Below are positions 7,922 to 17,123 of a stretch of DNA of 64,000 bases, in pieces; position 1 is the stretch's first letter; the number at the start of each line of letters is the position of its first letter. Both the position numbers and the translations under genes were made by a program. The notes beneath the pieces are model-generated. The model had not been told where the DNA came from. It searched no databases and saw only the letters and a list, made by a program, of their open reading frames with translations. This stretch comes from Lachnospiraceae bacterium C7. Its GTDB lineage: Bacteria; Bacillota; Clostridia; Lachnospirales; Lachnospiraceae. The stretch spans positions 1 through 64,000 of the forward strand of contig FOPE01000010.1 of assembly GCA_900113385.1 (NCBI GenBank), in the 5' to 3' direction.

Positions 7922-8708
7922 TTGTTTCTAGATAAGATATATATGATTTAGATACATTTACTGTAGTATAAATTTCAGCGTATTCTCGTGGCGTCAATTC
8001 TTCGATATAATTTTGACTATAGTTTTTCTTGATACCATGCTGTTTAGCAAGGTCGACAGCTTTGTTATAAGCAACTGCTGCCTTGTTAATATCTCTATAA
8101 AGTCCAACAAAATGATTAGCATTAACATGGATTTTGACTTCGTAAGTAGTGCCTTTTGTGTCTTTTTTTGAAAAAACACCATAATATGGATTGATAACCT
8201 TGATATTAGAATAACGATAATCAAAGGAATCTCCATTGATAAATTCATAGTCCCTATGTAAAACAGAATGGCTATGAATTCCATAGCGAGATGCCATAGT
8301 TATTTGCATTCCGTAATCATTAACAAATAAATGGCCATTTCGTTTTAAAATCCTGTGACTAGAATAGTAAAATAAATCATCAATATCAAATTTATATTCT
8401 TCGTTTTCTGATAAATAATAGCTAAAATAATCTTTGTGTAAATAAATTGGAGTAGAAATATAGTAATTATTATCACGATAATTAATAAGGCTTATGACCT
8501 TTGAAAATGGTAATAAGCATGAAAAATGAAGTGCATCTTCAAATGAAATATCGCTATACAACAAAGTCGATGCATCTTCGTAAGCTTTCGACGCCTCATC
8601 TTCGGTGTCATAGCTACCTAAACTAATATGCTTTCCCTTGCATGTAATACTGCTACGGTAGTAAGGCGTTTTGTCCTTTCTATAGGCAATAAATGCTCCT
8701 GGTAACAT
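7908..8708 (-). CDS. AP2 / HNH-like / AP2 DNA-binding protein
   Basis: 266 residues. Residues 2-46 resemble an AP2 DNA-binding domain (ITCKGKHISLGSYDTEDEASKAYE). Residues 176-225 form a second one (YGVFSKKDTKG, VGLYRDINKAAVAYNKAV). Between them, INGDSFDYRYSNIKVI (157-172) matches the distal part of an HNH_3 nuclease finger, but the catalytic histidine pair is replaced by E155-F156. AP2-HNH proteins are usually homing endonucleases; this one looks like a DNA-binding derivative that has lost cutting activity. It has a good AAGGAG site and its own terminator. Target and role are unknown. Confidence 0.65.
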   Translation of the reverse strand: MLPGAFIAYRKDKTPYYRSSITCKGKHISLGSYDTEDEASKAYEDASTLLYSDISFEDALHFSCLLPFSKVISLINYRDNNYYISTPIYLHKDYFSYYLSENEEYKFDIDDLFYYSSHRILKRNGHLFVNDYGMQITMASRYGIHSHSVLHRDYEFINGDSFDYRYSNIKVINPYYGVFSKKDTKGTTYEVKIHVNANHFVGLYRDINKAAVAYNKAVDLAKQHGIKKNYSQNYIEELTPREYAEIYTTVNVSKSYISYLETTTPA

Positions 8709-8777
8709 AAAATTGGCTCCTTTTTTATTTTTATAATATTTTTATCGGCTATTATACAATTTTTTGTTTTTTAAATT

Positions 8778-9548
8778 TTATTTTTTTGATTCATAATTTG
8801 GATGATCAACGTACTCACCAGATAATTTTTGCATTCCACGGGGAATAGCATCTTTAGATTCTTTCCAGTCAGCATCTTTGTTGCGGTAATCGAATTTTTC
8901 AATAAACCATGAAATGTCACCATAAATACGTTTGAAATTTTCTTCCATCAACGGCAACATAAAATCATAAAATTCTTTAAGCTGTTCTGAATTTAATTTG
9001 GCATCCGCCGTAATACAAACATCCTTAAAGTGCTCTAAGCAAAAACCCCTAGAGTTTTTTAAAGCCTCCTTAATGGAAGGGTCACGCACGTACATATAAA
9101 AAAGTGTATCTAGATATGCTCTGTATGTTTTTTCAATAGAATCACAAATAAAACATTTTTCATCTCTTTTTGCAATCCAGTTAGCAATAGAATTTTTACT
9201 GAATTCTGTATCAGCATTTTTAATAAATTTATCTTTAAAAGATTTTTTGCTTGGAGTAAATTTCTTGAATTGCTTATCCATTTCCTCTATGGTGCGTTTG
9301 TAATGAGTCTTAAGAATCCAGGCATTTCCTAAAGAATTGCCATACTCAAACATTTTTTTGAAATGATATCCGCAAAATCCCATAGTGTCAGTCATTTCTC
9401 GTATATCAGATTCCATATATGAAGCACCACTTCCTAGGCAAAAATCCATTGTGTGTTTAAAAGCCCTTTCCTTAATGTAACAAAGTGGACATTCACCTGC
9501 ATTGTTAAGTGCATCATTAATTGGAATAGTGTGTATCTGTTCCTTCAT
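8778..9548 (-). CDS. DUF6062-type protein with duplicated Cys/His modules
   Basis: 256 residues, cytoplasmic, no signal peptide or membrane segment. I recognise the family only as a domain of unknown function common in Clostridia. Two similar modules are visible: C20-x2-C23 with C59-x2-H62, and C132-x2-C135 with C170-x2-H173, with almost equal internal spacing (36 and 35). This suggests an internal duplication with two zinc sites. The RBS is a G-rich run before the ATG. It is separated from the AP2 gene by about 70 bases and may be transcribed with it. Confidence 0.7.
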   Translation of the reverse strand: MKEQIHTIPINDALNNAGECPLCYIKERAFKHTMDFCLGSGASYMESDIREMTDTMGFCGYHFKKMFEYGNSLGNAWILKTHYKRTIEEMDKQFKKFTPSKKSFKDKFIKNADTEFSKNSIANWIAKRDEKCFICDSIEKTYRAYLDTLFYMYVRDPSIKEALKNSRGFCLEHFKDVCITADAKLNSEQLKEFYDFMLPLMEENFKRIYGDISWFIEKFDYRNKDADWKESKDAIPRGMQKLSGEYVDHPNYESKK

Positions 9549-9619
9549 AACCTTTCCCCCTTTAAAAGTATAATTTTATTATAAACGTTTTTGCGCAGAA
9601 GGAAAAGCATTAGTAATAC

Positions 9620-9654
9620 TTTACGAAATGTTAAATTACGATTATAATATAAAC
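9620..9654 (+). promoter_or_regulatory. Predicted promoter giving a leaderless rlmH mRNA
   Basis: TTTACG at 9620-9625 and a perfect TATAAT at 9643-9648 are spaced by 17 bases. The expected transcription start, about seven bases after the -10 box, falls on the rlmH ATG at 9655. No ribosome binding site lies before that ATG. Confidence 0.55.
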
Positions 9655-10137
9655 ATGAAAATTTCTATAATATGCGTAGGAAAAGTTAAAGAAAAATTTT
9701 ATCGAGATGCTATTGCAGAATATTCAAAAAGACTTAGTAGATATGCTAAGCTTGAGGTTATTGAAGTAGCCGATGAAAAAACTAAAGATAATGCGTCAGA
9801 TAATGAGATTGATATCGTTAAAAATACTGAAGGAGAGAGAATTTTAAAAGCTATTAAGGATGATAGTGGATATATAATATGCTTAGCAATTGACGGAAAA
9901 CAATTAGATTCCGTTGAGCTAGCAAATAAGATAAACAAACTCGGAATTTCAGGAACAAGCCACATATATTTAATTATAGGTGGTTCCTTAGGATTATCTG
10001 ATGAAGTCCTTAAGAAGGCGGATTTTAAACTTAGTTTTTCTAAAATGACTTTTCCACATCAATTAATGCGCGTGGTTTTACTAGAACAGATATACAGAAG
10101 TTACAGAATAATCAACCACGAACCATATCACAAATAA
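9655..10137 (+). CDS. rlmH: 23S rRNA pseudouridine-1915 N3-methyltransferase
   Basis: 160 residues, the usual RlmH size. A SPOUT-type enzyme that methylates pseudouridine 1915 in helix 69 of 23S rRNA. The N-terminus [20 protein letters not shown] and the knot-forming C-terminus, with [27 protein letters not shown] and the terminal EPYHK, are diagnostic. I start at the ATG at 9655 because that is where the family begins; the longer frame from 9628 runs through the predicted promoter. No Shine-Dalgarno sequence is visible. Confidence 0.95.
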   Translation: MKISIICVGKVKEKFYRDAIAEYSKRLSRYAKLEVIEVADEKTKDNASDNEIDIVKNTEGERILKAIKDDSGYIICLAIDGKQLDSVELANKINKLGISGTSHIYLIIGGSLGLSDEVLKKADFKLSFSKMTFPHQLMRVVLLEQIYRSYRIINHEPYHK

Positions 10138-10242
10138 TTATACTGTTTAATTTATTCTATTTAATTTTTTACTCTAATATATTGACAATATTATGTTGTA
10201 GATAGTTGGAGACATTATTTTTTTACGTAGGAGGTATCGCCC

Positions 10243-11547
10243 ATGAGAATGTACGATCTTATTATGAAAAAGAAATTAAATCAAGAGTTAAGTACTGAAG
10301 AGATTAATTATTTTATAAATGAATATACAAAAGATGCCATTCCTGATTACCAGGTTTCGGCGTTACTTATGGCTATTTGTTTTAATGGAATGTCTAAAAG
10401 AGAGACATTAGATTTGACTATTGCTATGCGTGATAGCGGGGATGTACTTGATTTAAGTAGAATAAATGGTATAAAAGTTGATAAACATAGTACAGGTGGG
10501 GTAGGAGATAAGACCTCTCTTGCACTTACACCTTTAGTTGCCTCCCTTGGTGTACCGGTGGCCAAATTATCAGGAAGAGGCCTTGGACACACAGGAGGAA
10601 CAATTGACAAACTCGAATCTTTCCCTGGTTTTTCTACAGGATTAACAGATGAGGAGTTTGTAGAAAATATTAATACAATAGGTGTTGCAATCACAAGCCA
10701 GACAGCAAATTTAGCTCCAGCAGACAAGAAATTATACGCACTTAGAGATGTTACTGCTACAGTTAATCAAATTTCTCTAATTGCCAGTTCAATTATGAGC
10801 AAAAAGCTTGCAGCAGGCAGTGACGCTATTGTTTTAGATGTCAAAACAGGCAATGGTGCATTTATGAAGACTTTAGAGGATTCACAAGCCCTTGCAAAGG
10901 AAATGGTATCTATTGGTAAGCTTGCCAAGAAAACTACAATTGCCGTTGTAACCGATATGGATCAACCTCTAGGAAAAGCAGTAGGTAATGCCATTGAAGT
11001 TAAAGAAGCAATTAATACATTAAATGGGCAAGGACCAGAAGATTTTAAAGAAGTTGTATATGCTCTTGGAGCCCAGATGTTGATTGCAGCTGGTAAAGCA
11101 AGAGATGCAAAAGAAGCTAACGCAATGATGGATGAATCCATTTCAAGCGGAAGAGCTCTTAATAAACTTGCAGAGTTTGTTAAAGCTCAAGGTGGTGATG
11201 AATCATACGTTTATCATCCAGAGAAATTTACAAAAACAACATACGAAATTCCCGTTATTTCAAGGGAAGATGGTTATGTTAAACGTATTTTAGCAGAAAA
11301 TATCGGAATAGCATGTATGACTCTTGGCGGTGGTCGAGAGACAAAAGATAGCGTTATAGACTTAGCTGTTGGAATTGTCATGGATAAAAAAATCGGTGAT
11401 AAAGTTAAAAAAGGTGATACTTTGGCTACGATTTACGCTAATGACCAGGAGAAAGCCAATAAGGCTGTAGATATGATTCTAGAGTCTTACGAGTTTTCAA
11501 AAGAATGCATTGCGGTTCCTAAAGTGATTAAAGGAGTTATTGACTAA
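10243..11547 (+). CDS. pdp: Pyrimidine-nucleoside phosphorylase
   Basis: 434 residues, thymidine/pyrimidine nucleoside phosphorylase family. It splits uridine, deoxyuridine or thymidine with phosphate in nucleoside salvage. The family signature SGRGLGHTGGTIDKLES is present near residue 109, as are DKHSTGGVGDKTSLALTPLVAS near 80 and the C-terminal barrel-sandwich domain. AGGAGGT lies seven bases before the ATG. Thymidine phosphorylase (deoA) is a close alternative; the Firmicutes setting and length favour the broad-specificity enzyme. Confidence 0.92.
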   Translation: MRMYDLIMKKKLNQELSTEEINYFINEYTKDAIPDYQVSALLMAICFNGMSKRETLDLTIAMRDSGDVLDLSRINGIKVDKHSTGGVGDKTSLALTPLVASLGVPVAKLSGRGLGHTGGTIDKLESFPGFSTGLTDEEFVENINTIGVAITSQTANLAPADKKLYALRDVTATVNQISLIASSIMSKKLAAGSDAIVLDVKTGNGAFMKTLEDSQALAKEMVSIGKLAKKTTIAVVTDMDQPLGKAVGNAIEVKEAINTLNGQGPEDFKEVVYALGAQMLIAAGKARDAKEANAMMDESISSGRALNKLAEFVKAQGGDESYVYHPEKFTKTTYEIPVISREDGYVKRILAENIGIACMTLGGGRETKDSVIDLAVGIVMDKKIGDKVKKGDTLATIYANDQEKANKAVDMILESYEFSKECIAVPKVIKGVID

Positions 11548-11548
11548 A

Positions 11549-12562
11549 ATGAGCATGACAGAAGTAACTATGAGCATGGAAGCAACACATATGTCTAACA
11601 TATTTGGACAATTTGACACTTTCCTCAAAAAAATCGAAAGAACTCTTGGTGCAACTATTATTGCACGAGGGGATCAACTTAAATTCGTCGGTTCACAGAC
11701 AGCTTGCGAAAATACAAAGGAAGTGTTTACACAACTATATGAATTATCTAAGAGAGGTTCAGAAATTACAGAACAGAATGTAAATTACGAACTTTCACTT
11801 ATTTTAGAGAAAAAGAATACTTCAGCTATTGTTGAACTAGATGGTGATATAATTTGTCACACCATTCAAGGAAAACCAGTAAAACCTAAGACTCTTGGTC
11901 AAAAGGATTACGTAGATTCCATTAAAAAGAAAATGATTACATTTGGAATGGGACCAGCAGGTACAGGTAAGACATATCTTGCTATGGCAATGGCCATTAC
12001 CGCTTTTAAAAACGAAGAAGTTAGTAGAATTATTTTAACTCGTCCAGCTATAGAAGCAGGAGAAAAATTAGGCTTTTTACCGGGAGATTTACAAAGTAAA
12101 ATTGATCCATATCTTAGACCTTTATATGATGCTTTATATCAAATTATGGGTGCTGAAAGTTTTCAGAAGAATCAGGAAAAAGGATTAATAGAGGTGGCGC
12201 CACTTGCTTACATGCGTGGTAGAACTCTTGATAACGCTTTTATTATTCTTGATGAGGCCCAAAATACAACACCAGCCCAAATGAAAATGTTTCTTACACG
12301 TATTGGTTTTGGATCAAAGGTTGTTGTTACAGGTGATGCAAGTCAAAAAGATTTGGCACCTGGAGCAAAATCAGGTTTAGATGTTGCTCTTAGAGTCCTT
12401 AAGAATATTGATGACATTGCAATTTGTCGATTAACAGCAAACGACGTTGTTAGACATCCATTAGTTCAAAAGATCGTTAAAGCATATGACGCTTACGAGC
12501 AAAAAACTATTGCAAGACAAAATCGTAAAGAGGCTAGAAAGGACAACAAAAAAAGAAAATAA
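11549..12562 (+). CDS. phoH: PhoH family ATPase
   Basis: 337 residues. PhoH/YbeZ-type protein with an N-terminal KH-like region and a P-loop ATPase core. Walker A is MGPAGTGKTYLAMA near residue 132 and Walker B is FIILDEAQNTTPAQMKMF near 230. The family works with YbeY in rRNA maturation and RNA metabolism; ybeY is two genes downstream here. Start choice is uncertain: AAGGAG at 11531-11536 is 12 bases before this ATG but only 3 before a TTG at 11540. It sits one base after the pdp stop. Confidence 0.92.
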   Translation: MSMTEVTMSMEATHMSNIFGQFDTFLKKIERTLGATIIARGDQLKFVGSQTACENTKEVFTQLYELSKRGSEITEQNVNYELSLILEKKNTSAIVELDGDIICHTIQGKPVKPKTLGQKDYVDSIKKKMITFGMGPAGTGKTYLAMAMAITAFKNEEVSRIILTRPAIEAGEKLGFLPGDLQSKIDPYLRPLYDALYQIMGAESFQKNQEKGLIEVAPLAYMRGRTLDNAFIILDEAQNTTPAQMKMFLTRIGFGSKVVVTGDASQKDLAPGAKSGLDVALRVLKNIDDIAICRLTANDVVRHPLVQKIVKAYDAYEQKTIARQNRKEARKDNKKRK

Positions 12563-12602
12563 AATGGAAATGCAATTAAATTAATGCAAAAGGTGAGGGG
12601 AA

Positions 12603-13787
12603 ATGAAAATTAAAGATAGTTTTACACCAGTGAGACTAATGTCTCTAATGATAATTGGAACGGTAGTATGCACATCATCTATATTACTTGGTTTTTTCAA
12701 TAGGGTATTAATAGACGATTACGTGTTACTATTCTTTTTTGATTTAGTATTTTTAGGACTATTTATATACGAACTTGAGAAAAAGAGAATAGACAAAGAG
12801 ATAATAGGAAATAGCCAAACAACTTTTGTTAATATAGCTGTTGGCGTTTTTATAGCTTCCATTGTGGAAGTATTATGTGGATTTATGCCACAATTTGCTA
12901 GACTTATAATGCTTATTTCTTTTATAATGTGTGCTTTCTCCACAGATATTATAGCTATAATTTATGGAACATATGCTGTTTCTTGTCTTTCAATAGTTTT
13001 AAGCTTTTCGGCAGAAGAGATTATGTGTTCTATGCTTTTAATAGTTTTTGGAAGTATCATTGCAAATAGTTTTACTGATGAAAAAAATAAAACTTGGAGT
13101 TTTCTACTCACTTTTTTTGCAAATTGCATGATAAATTACATTTTTTATTACTTACAATACAAGTACTTTACAAAGGAAGAATTTATCTATGCTATAGGTG
13201 CTAGTTTAATTATTTCTGTAATTGCACTTGTATTATATGGAAAAGTGTATCATAATACCATAAGTGAGGAAGTTCATAAATATACCGATATTCTAGAAGA
13301 GGATTATCATGGTGTGTTAGAAGTTAGAGCTTTGTCACAAAAAGAATACCTTCATGCTAAGAGAGTTTCTGAGGTGGCTTTTCAGTGCGCAAAACAGATT
13401 GGGTGCGATGCATTGTTATGTGCTGCAGCAGGATTTTACTATAGACTTGGCAAATGGGAAGGTAAACCATATGTAGAAAGCGGTGTTAAGAAAGCACAAC
13501 AGCTTTGTTTCCCAGAAAAAGTGATTCAAATTTTATCGGAGTATTATGGGGAAATTAATGCGCCTTCTTCACCGGAATCAGCTCTTGTTCAGATGGTAGA
13601 TACTTTAGTAATTAAGCTAGAGGATCTTCAGAACCAACCAAAAGATAACGTATGGAATAATGAGATGATTATTTATCAAACATTAAATGATTTTTCTACA
13701 TCAGATAAGTTAGATGACTCAGGAATGAGTATGCATCAATTCTTAAAAGTTAGAGACTACTTGGTAAAGGAGGGTACTAAGAATTGA
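12603..13787 (+). CDS. PgpH-like membrane protein with degenerate HD domain
   Basis: 394 residues. The N-terminal half has about seven hydrophobic segments; the C-terminal half aligns by eye with the HD phosphohydrolase domain of PgpH/YqfF, which degrades c-di-AMP and normally lies between phoH and ybeY. H251 (HAKRVSEVA) is kept, but the HD pair is Y280-R281 (YYRLGK) and the usual QHHG is E313-Y-Y-G. Metal ligands are thus lost and catalysis is unlikely. The large extracellular domain of full-length PgpH is also absent; family members are about twice as long. It may bind nucleotide without cutting, or have a structural role. Confidence 0.7.
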   Translation: MKIKDSFTPVRLMSLMIIGTVVCTSSILLGFFNRVLIDDYVLLFFFDLVFLGLFIYELEKKRIDKEIIGNSQTTFVNIAVGVFIASIVEVLCGFMPQFARLIMLISFIMCAFSTDIIAIIYGTYAVSCLSIVLSFSAEEIMCSMLLIVFGSIIANSFTDEKNKTWSFLLTFFANCMINYIFYYLQYKYFTKEEFIYAIGASLIISVIALVLYGKVYHNTISEEVHKYTDILEEDYHGVLEVRALSQKEYLHAKRVSEVAFQCAKQIGCDALLCAAAGFYYRLGKWEGKPYVESGVKKAQQLCFPEKVIQILSEYYGEINAPSSPESALVQMVDTLVIKLEDLQNQPKDNVWNNEMIIYQTLNDFSTSDKLDDSGMSMHQFLKVRDYLVKEGTKN

Positions 13788-14281
13788 GTTTTTATTTAGA
13801 AGAGGAAGTTGAAGTTCCTTTTAATTTTGACTACAAAGAGTTAGCAGAAAGAGTGGTTAAGTTTTGCTTAAATCACGAAGATTTTCCTTATGAAGCTGAG
13901 GTTAATCTTACATTAACAGATAATCCAGGAATACATGAAATTAATTTAGCTCAACGACAAATTGATAGACCTACAGATGTGCTGTCATTTCCAATGCTTT
14001 CGTATGAAGAGCCAGGAGATTTTGCATTTTTAGATGATGAAGACTGTGATAATTTCAATCCTGATAGTGGAGAGGCTATGCTTGGAGATATAGTTATTTC
14101 AGTAGATAAGGTAATTGAACAATCAAAAGAGTACGGACATAGTCTAGAGAGGGAGTATGCTTTTTTGATTTGTCACAGTATGTTACATCTTTTTGGATAT
14201 GACCACATGGAAGAGGATGAAAGACAGGTAATGGAGGAAAAACAACGCATCATTATGGATGCACTTAATATACGCAGATAA
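13784..14281 (+). CDS. ybeY: Endoribonuclease YbeY
   Basis: 165 residues. Zinc-dependent single-strand endoribonuclease for 16S rRNA 3'-end maturation and ribosome quality control. The metal site HSMLHLFGYDHMEEDE near residue 131 and the RPTDVLSFPM segment near 62 are intact. The start is a TTG overlapping the stop of the PgpH-like gene by four bases, with AAAGGAGG nine bases upstream. It follows the phoH-pgpH-ybeY order seen in many Firmicutes, although diacylglycerol kinase and era do not follow here. Confidence 0.95.
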   Translation: MSFYLEEEVEVPFNFDYKELAERVVKFCLNHEDFPYEAEVNLTLTDNPGIHEINLAQRQIDRPTDVLSFPMLSYEEPGDFAFLDDEDCDNFNPDSGEAMLGDIVISVDKVIEQSKEYGHSLEREYAFLICHSMLHLFGYDHMEEDERQVMEEKQRIIMDALNIRR

Positions 14282-14300
14282 TTAAAAAAGGGGGATACAT

Positions 14301-15395
14301 ATGAGAAGAAAACTAGTGGTTAGTTTATTGGTCTTATGTATGTGTAGTAGTTTTATCGGTGGTTGCGGAAAAAAGGAAAAAGAAGTTGATCCATTAAAAA
14401 AATCGAATCAATCTGATACTAAGGTAGCAGTAAATCATGATGGCAAGGTACAAAGTCCTTTAACTGGACAATGGATTAAAAAAGAGGAAGCTAAAAAGCG
14501 TCCTATTGCTCTTATGATAGAAAATACCCACGCTTGCTTACCTCAATATGGAATTAGCAAGGCAGATGTAATATATGAATGCCCAGTAGAAGGTGGTATT
14601 ACTAGGCTTATGTGCATCTTTCAGGATTATTCGGATATGGCTATGATTGGTAATATTCGTAGTTGTAGAGATTACTATTTACCTTTTGCTCAAGAATTTA
14701 ACGCAATCTATTTTCACTGTGGACAAAGCAAGTATGCATTAGACATGCTTAATAGTGGACAAATAGATCACGTTGATGCAAACCAAGGAAGTACTTCAAA
14801 ATATTTTTACAAGGCTCCTGGAAAAAAGGCGCCTCATCACGTATTTACTTCCACAAAGAAAATTGATAAAGCTATCGACAAATTGGACTTTGAAACTACA
14901 CTAGATGATTCTTATAAATCTCACTTCAAATTTCCAAGTAGCGATAAAGCTGTTAGCCTTCCTGGAGCAAAAAATGCAGCAGTTGTATCGTTATATTACA
15001 GAAATCCTAAAGCTGTTTTTATATATAAAAAAGCAACAGGTATGTATTATCGTCAGGAATTTGGTGAGGCACAAGTTGATGCTTTAGGCAACAAAACACT
15101 TTCTGTAAAAAATATTATTATTCAGAACTGTAAAAGTGAAGTTAGAGATCCTTCTAACGGTACACTTTCTATTGAATATAATGGAACAGGTACAGGAAAA
15201 TATATTACAAACGGAAAGGCCATTGACATCACTTGGAAACGTGACGAAGAGACAAATAAAACAACATATTATAATTCAACAGGTAAGAAATTATCTATAA
15301 ATCAAGGAAAAACATGGGTTTGTGTTTGCGAAAACAGCAAAACAAATGAAAATAAAATCTACGCCACGGAAGAAGAATACAAAACTAAAAAATAA
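14301..15395 (+). CDS. DUF3048 (YerB-like) lipoprotein
   Basis: 364 residues. A signal peptide ending in the lipobox IGGC predicts a lipid-anchored extracellular protein; a charged linker follows. The DUF3048 core is recognised by RPIALMIENTHACLPQYGIS, YECPVEGGITRLMCIF and GNIRSCRDYYLPFA. Relatives include Bacillus YerB. Function is not established. It is 19 bases after ybeY with a GGGGGAT ribosome site, and lies just upstream of an envelope flippase gene, consistent with a cell-surface role. Confidence 0.85.
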   Translation: MRRKLVVSLLVLCMCSSFIGGCGKKEKEVDPLKKSNQSDTKVAVNHDGKVQSPLTGQWIKKEEAKKRPIALMIENTHACLPQYGISKADVIYECPVEGGITRLMCIFQDYSDMAMIGNIRSCRDYYLPFAQEFNAIYFHCGQSKYALDMLNSGQIDHVDANQGSTSKYFYKAPGKKAPHHVFTSTKKIDKAIDKLDFETTLDDSYKSHFKFPSSDKAVSLPGAKNAAVVSLYYRNPKAVFIYKKATGMYYRQEFGEAQVDALGNKTLSVKNIIIQNCKSEVRDPSNGTLSIEYNGTGTGKYITNGKAIDITWKRDEETNKTTYYNSTGKKLSINQGKTWVCVCENSKTNENKIYATEEEYKTKK

Positions 15396-15408
15396 TTGAG
15401 GAAGTAAT

Positions 15409-17070
15409 ATGAGTCAATCAAAGAAAAATGGGTCAAACTTTTTAGTACAAGGTTCGATTCTTGCAATGGCATCTATAATTAGTAGAATCATTGGTTTAGT
15501 ATATAGATTACCAATGACAAGTATTTTAGGAGATATGGGTAACGGATATTATAGTACAGCATTTGAAATTTATAACGTAATGCTTATTATATCATCATAT
15601 AGTTTACCTCTTGCTGTTTCAAAACTAGTTTCAGCTAGACTTGCAAAAGGAGAAACAAAGAAAGCTTATCAAATTCTTAAGGGAGCTTTACTTTTTGCAA
15701 CTATTTCAGGTGGAATAGTTTCGTTAATAGTATTTTTTGGAGCTGAACAATTAGCAGGTATTATGAATACTCCTATGAGTGTGTATGCACTTAGAGTATT
15801 AGGACCAGGTCTTATAGTAGTAGCTATACTTGGTGTTTTAAGAGGATTTTTCCAAGGTACAGGAACTATGGTTCCAAGTGCTATTTCTCAAATTATTGAG
15901 CAAATTGTAAATGCAATTGTCAGTGTTTGGGCAGCTTACGTATTATTTAATTATGGTACACGTATTGGAAAAGTCTTAGGTGATAAAGAGCACTATGCTG
16001 CTGCATATGGTGCTGCAGGTGGTACATTGGGTACTTTACTAGGTTCAATCGCTGCTTTAATTTTTGTCGGATTTATTTTTATGACTTATTTAAGAATCTT
16101 TAAAAAGAAAATGAAAAAAGAACACAATGTTAATGTTGATTCGTTTTCTTATACAATGAAAATGCTTATTGTTACTATTGTACCAGTGTTATTAAGTACA
16201 ACAGTTTATAATATTAGTGCTAGTATTGATCAAGGTATTTTCAAAAACATTGCAGCGTTACAAGGTTATGCAAAAGATCAAGCTGATTCATGGTATGGAG
16301 TATTTTCTTGTAAGTATAGATTACTTATAAATGTACCAATTTCTATTGCTTCTGCAATGGTTGCTTCTGCAGTGCCAAAGCTTACAGCTTCTTATGCAGA
16401 ACATGATTTAGAGGCAGTACGATCACAGATTCAAGCGTCTACTCGTTTTATCATGGTAATTGCTTTCCCATGTACAGTAGGCCTTATGGTTTTAGGAAAA
16501 CCAATTTTACTTTTGCTTTTCCCAACAACATTAAGTAACATTGGTGTAGCAACAAACATGATGTGGCTTGGATCAATTGCAATTGTATTCTATTCAATTT
16601 CTACATTGTCAAATGGACTTTTACAAGGAATTGATAGAATGAAAATTCCAGTAATTAATGCGTTAATCGCTTTAGTAGCTCACATAATAGTACTAATTGT
16701 TTTAATGCTAGTATTTAGATTGAACATCTATGCTGTAGTTATTGCAAATACATTCTTTGCATTTTTAATGTGTATCTTAAATAGTCGAGCTATTGTAAAA
16801 TATAGTGGATTTAAAAGAGAGTACAAAAAAACATACATAATTCCAGCATTTTGTTCTATTCTTATGGGTGTAGCAACATTAGCAACATACCAAAGTATTT
16901 ACAAAATCGTTAAACGTAATGTGGTAGCAATAATTCCAGCATTTATAGTTGCATTTATTGTATATGGAGTGACACTATTATTATTTAAAGGTTTAACAGA
17001 AGATGAATTAAAACGATTCCCAGGCGGAACTCGTTTAGTAAAAATTGCAAAAGCCGTTCACTTGATGTAA
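15409..17070 (+). CDS. MOP-superfamily flippase (SpoVB/YtgP/MurJ-like)
   Basis: 553 residues with about 14 predicted membrane helices. The N-terminal GSILAMASIISRIIGLVYRLP motif and the overall length match the SpoVB/YtgP group of lipid-linked oligosaccharide flippases, which includes Gram-positive MurJ-type lipid II flippases. It would move a lipid-linked wall precursor across the membrane. It is 13 bases after the DUF3048 lipoprotein gene, probably in one transcript. I cannot decide between lipid II and a sporulation-specific substrate. Confidence 0.85.
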   Translation: MSQSKKNGSNFLVQGSILAMASIISRIIGLVYRLPMTSILGDMGNGYYSTAFEIYNVMLIISSYSLPLAVSKLVSARLAKGETKKAYQILKGALLFATISGGIVSLIVFFGAEQLAGIMNTPMSVYALRVLGPGLIVVAILGVLRGFFQGTGTMVPSAISQIIEQIVNAIVSVWAAYVLFNYGTRIGKVLGDKEHYAAAYGAAGGTLGTLLGSIAALIFVGFIFMTYLRIFKKKMKKEHNVNVDSFSYTMKMLIVTIVPVLLSTTVYNISASIDQGIFKNIAALQGYAKDQADSWYGVFSCKYRLLINVPISIASAMVASAVPKLTASYAEHDLEAVRSQIQASTRFIMVIAFPCTVGLMVLGKPILLLLFPTTLSNIGVATNMMWLGSIAIVFYSISTLSNGLLQGIDRMKIPVINALIALVAHIIVLIVLMLVFRLNIYAVVIANTFFAFLMCILNSRAIVKYSGFKREYKKTYIIPAFCSILMGVATLATYQSIYKIVKRNVVAIIPAFIVAFIVYGVTLLLFKGLTEDELKRFPGGTRLVKIAKAVHLM

Positions 17071-17123
17071 GATATTAAGGTATCGGTAAATAAGTTTGAA
17101 TATGAAAGTTGAAATTTAAAACT

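Noticed and set aside
10182-10187. TTGACA as the -35 box of the pdp promoter
   Set aside because: No acceptable -10 hexamer lies 16-18 bases downstream, so I did not list a promoter.
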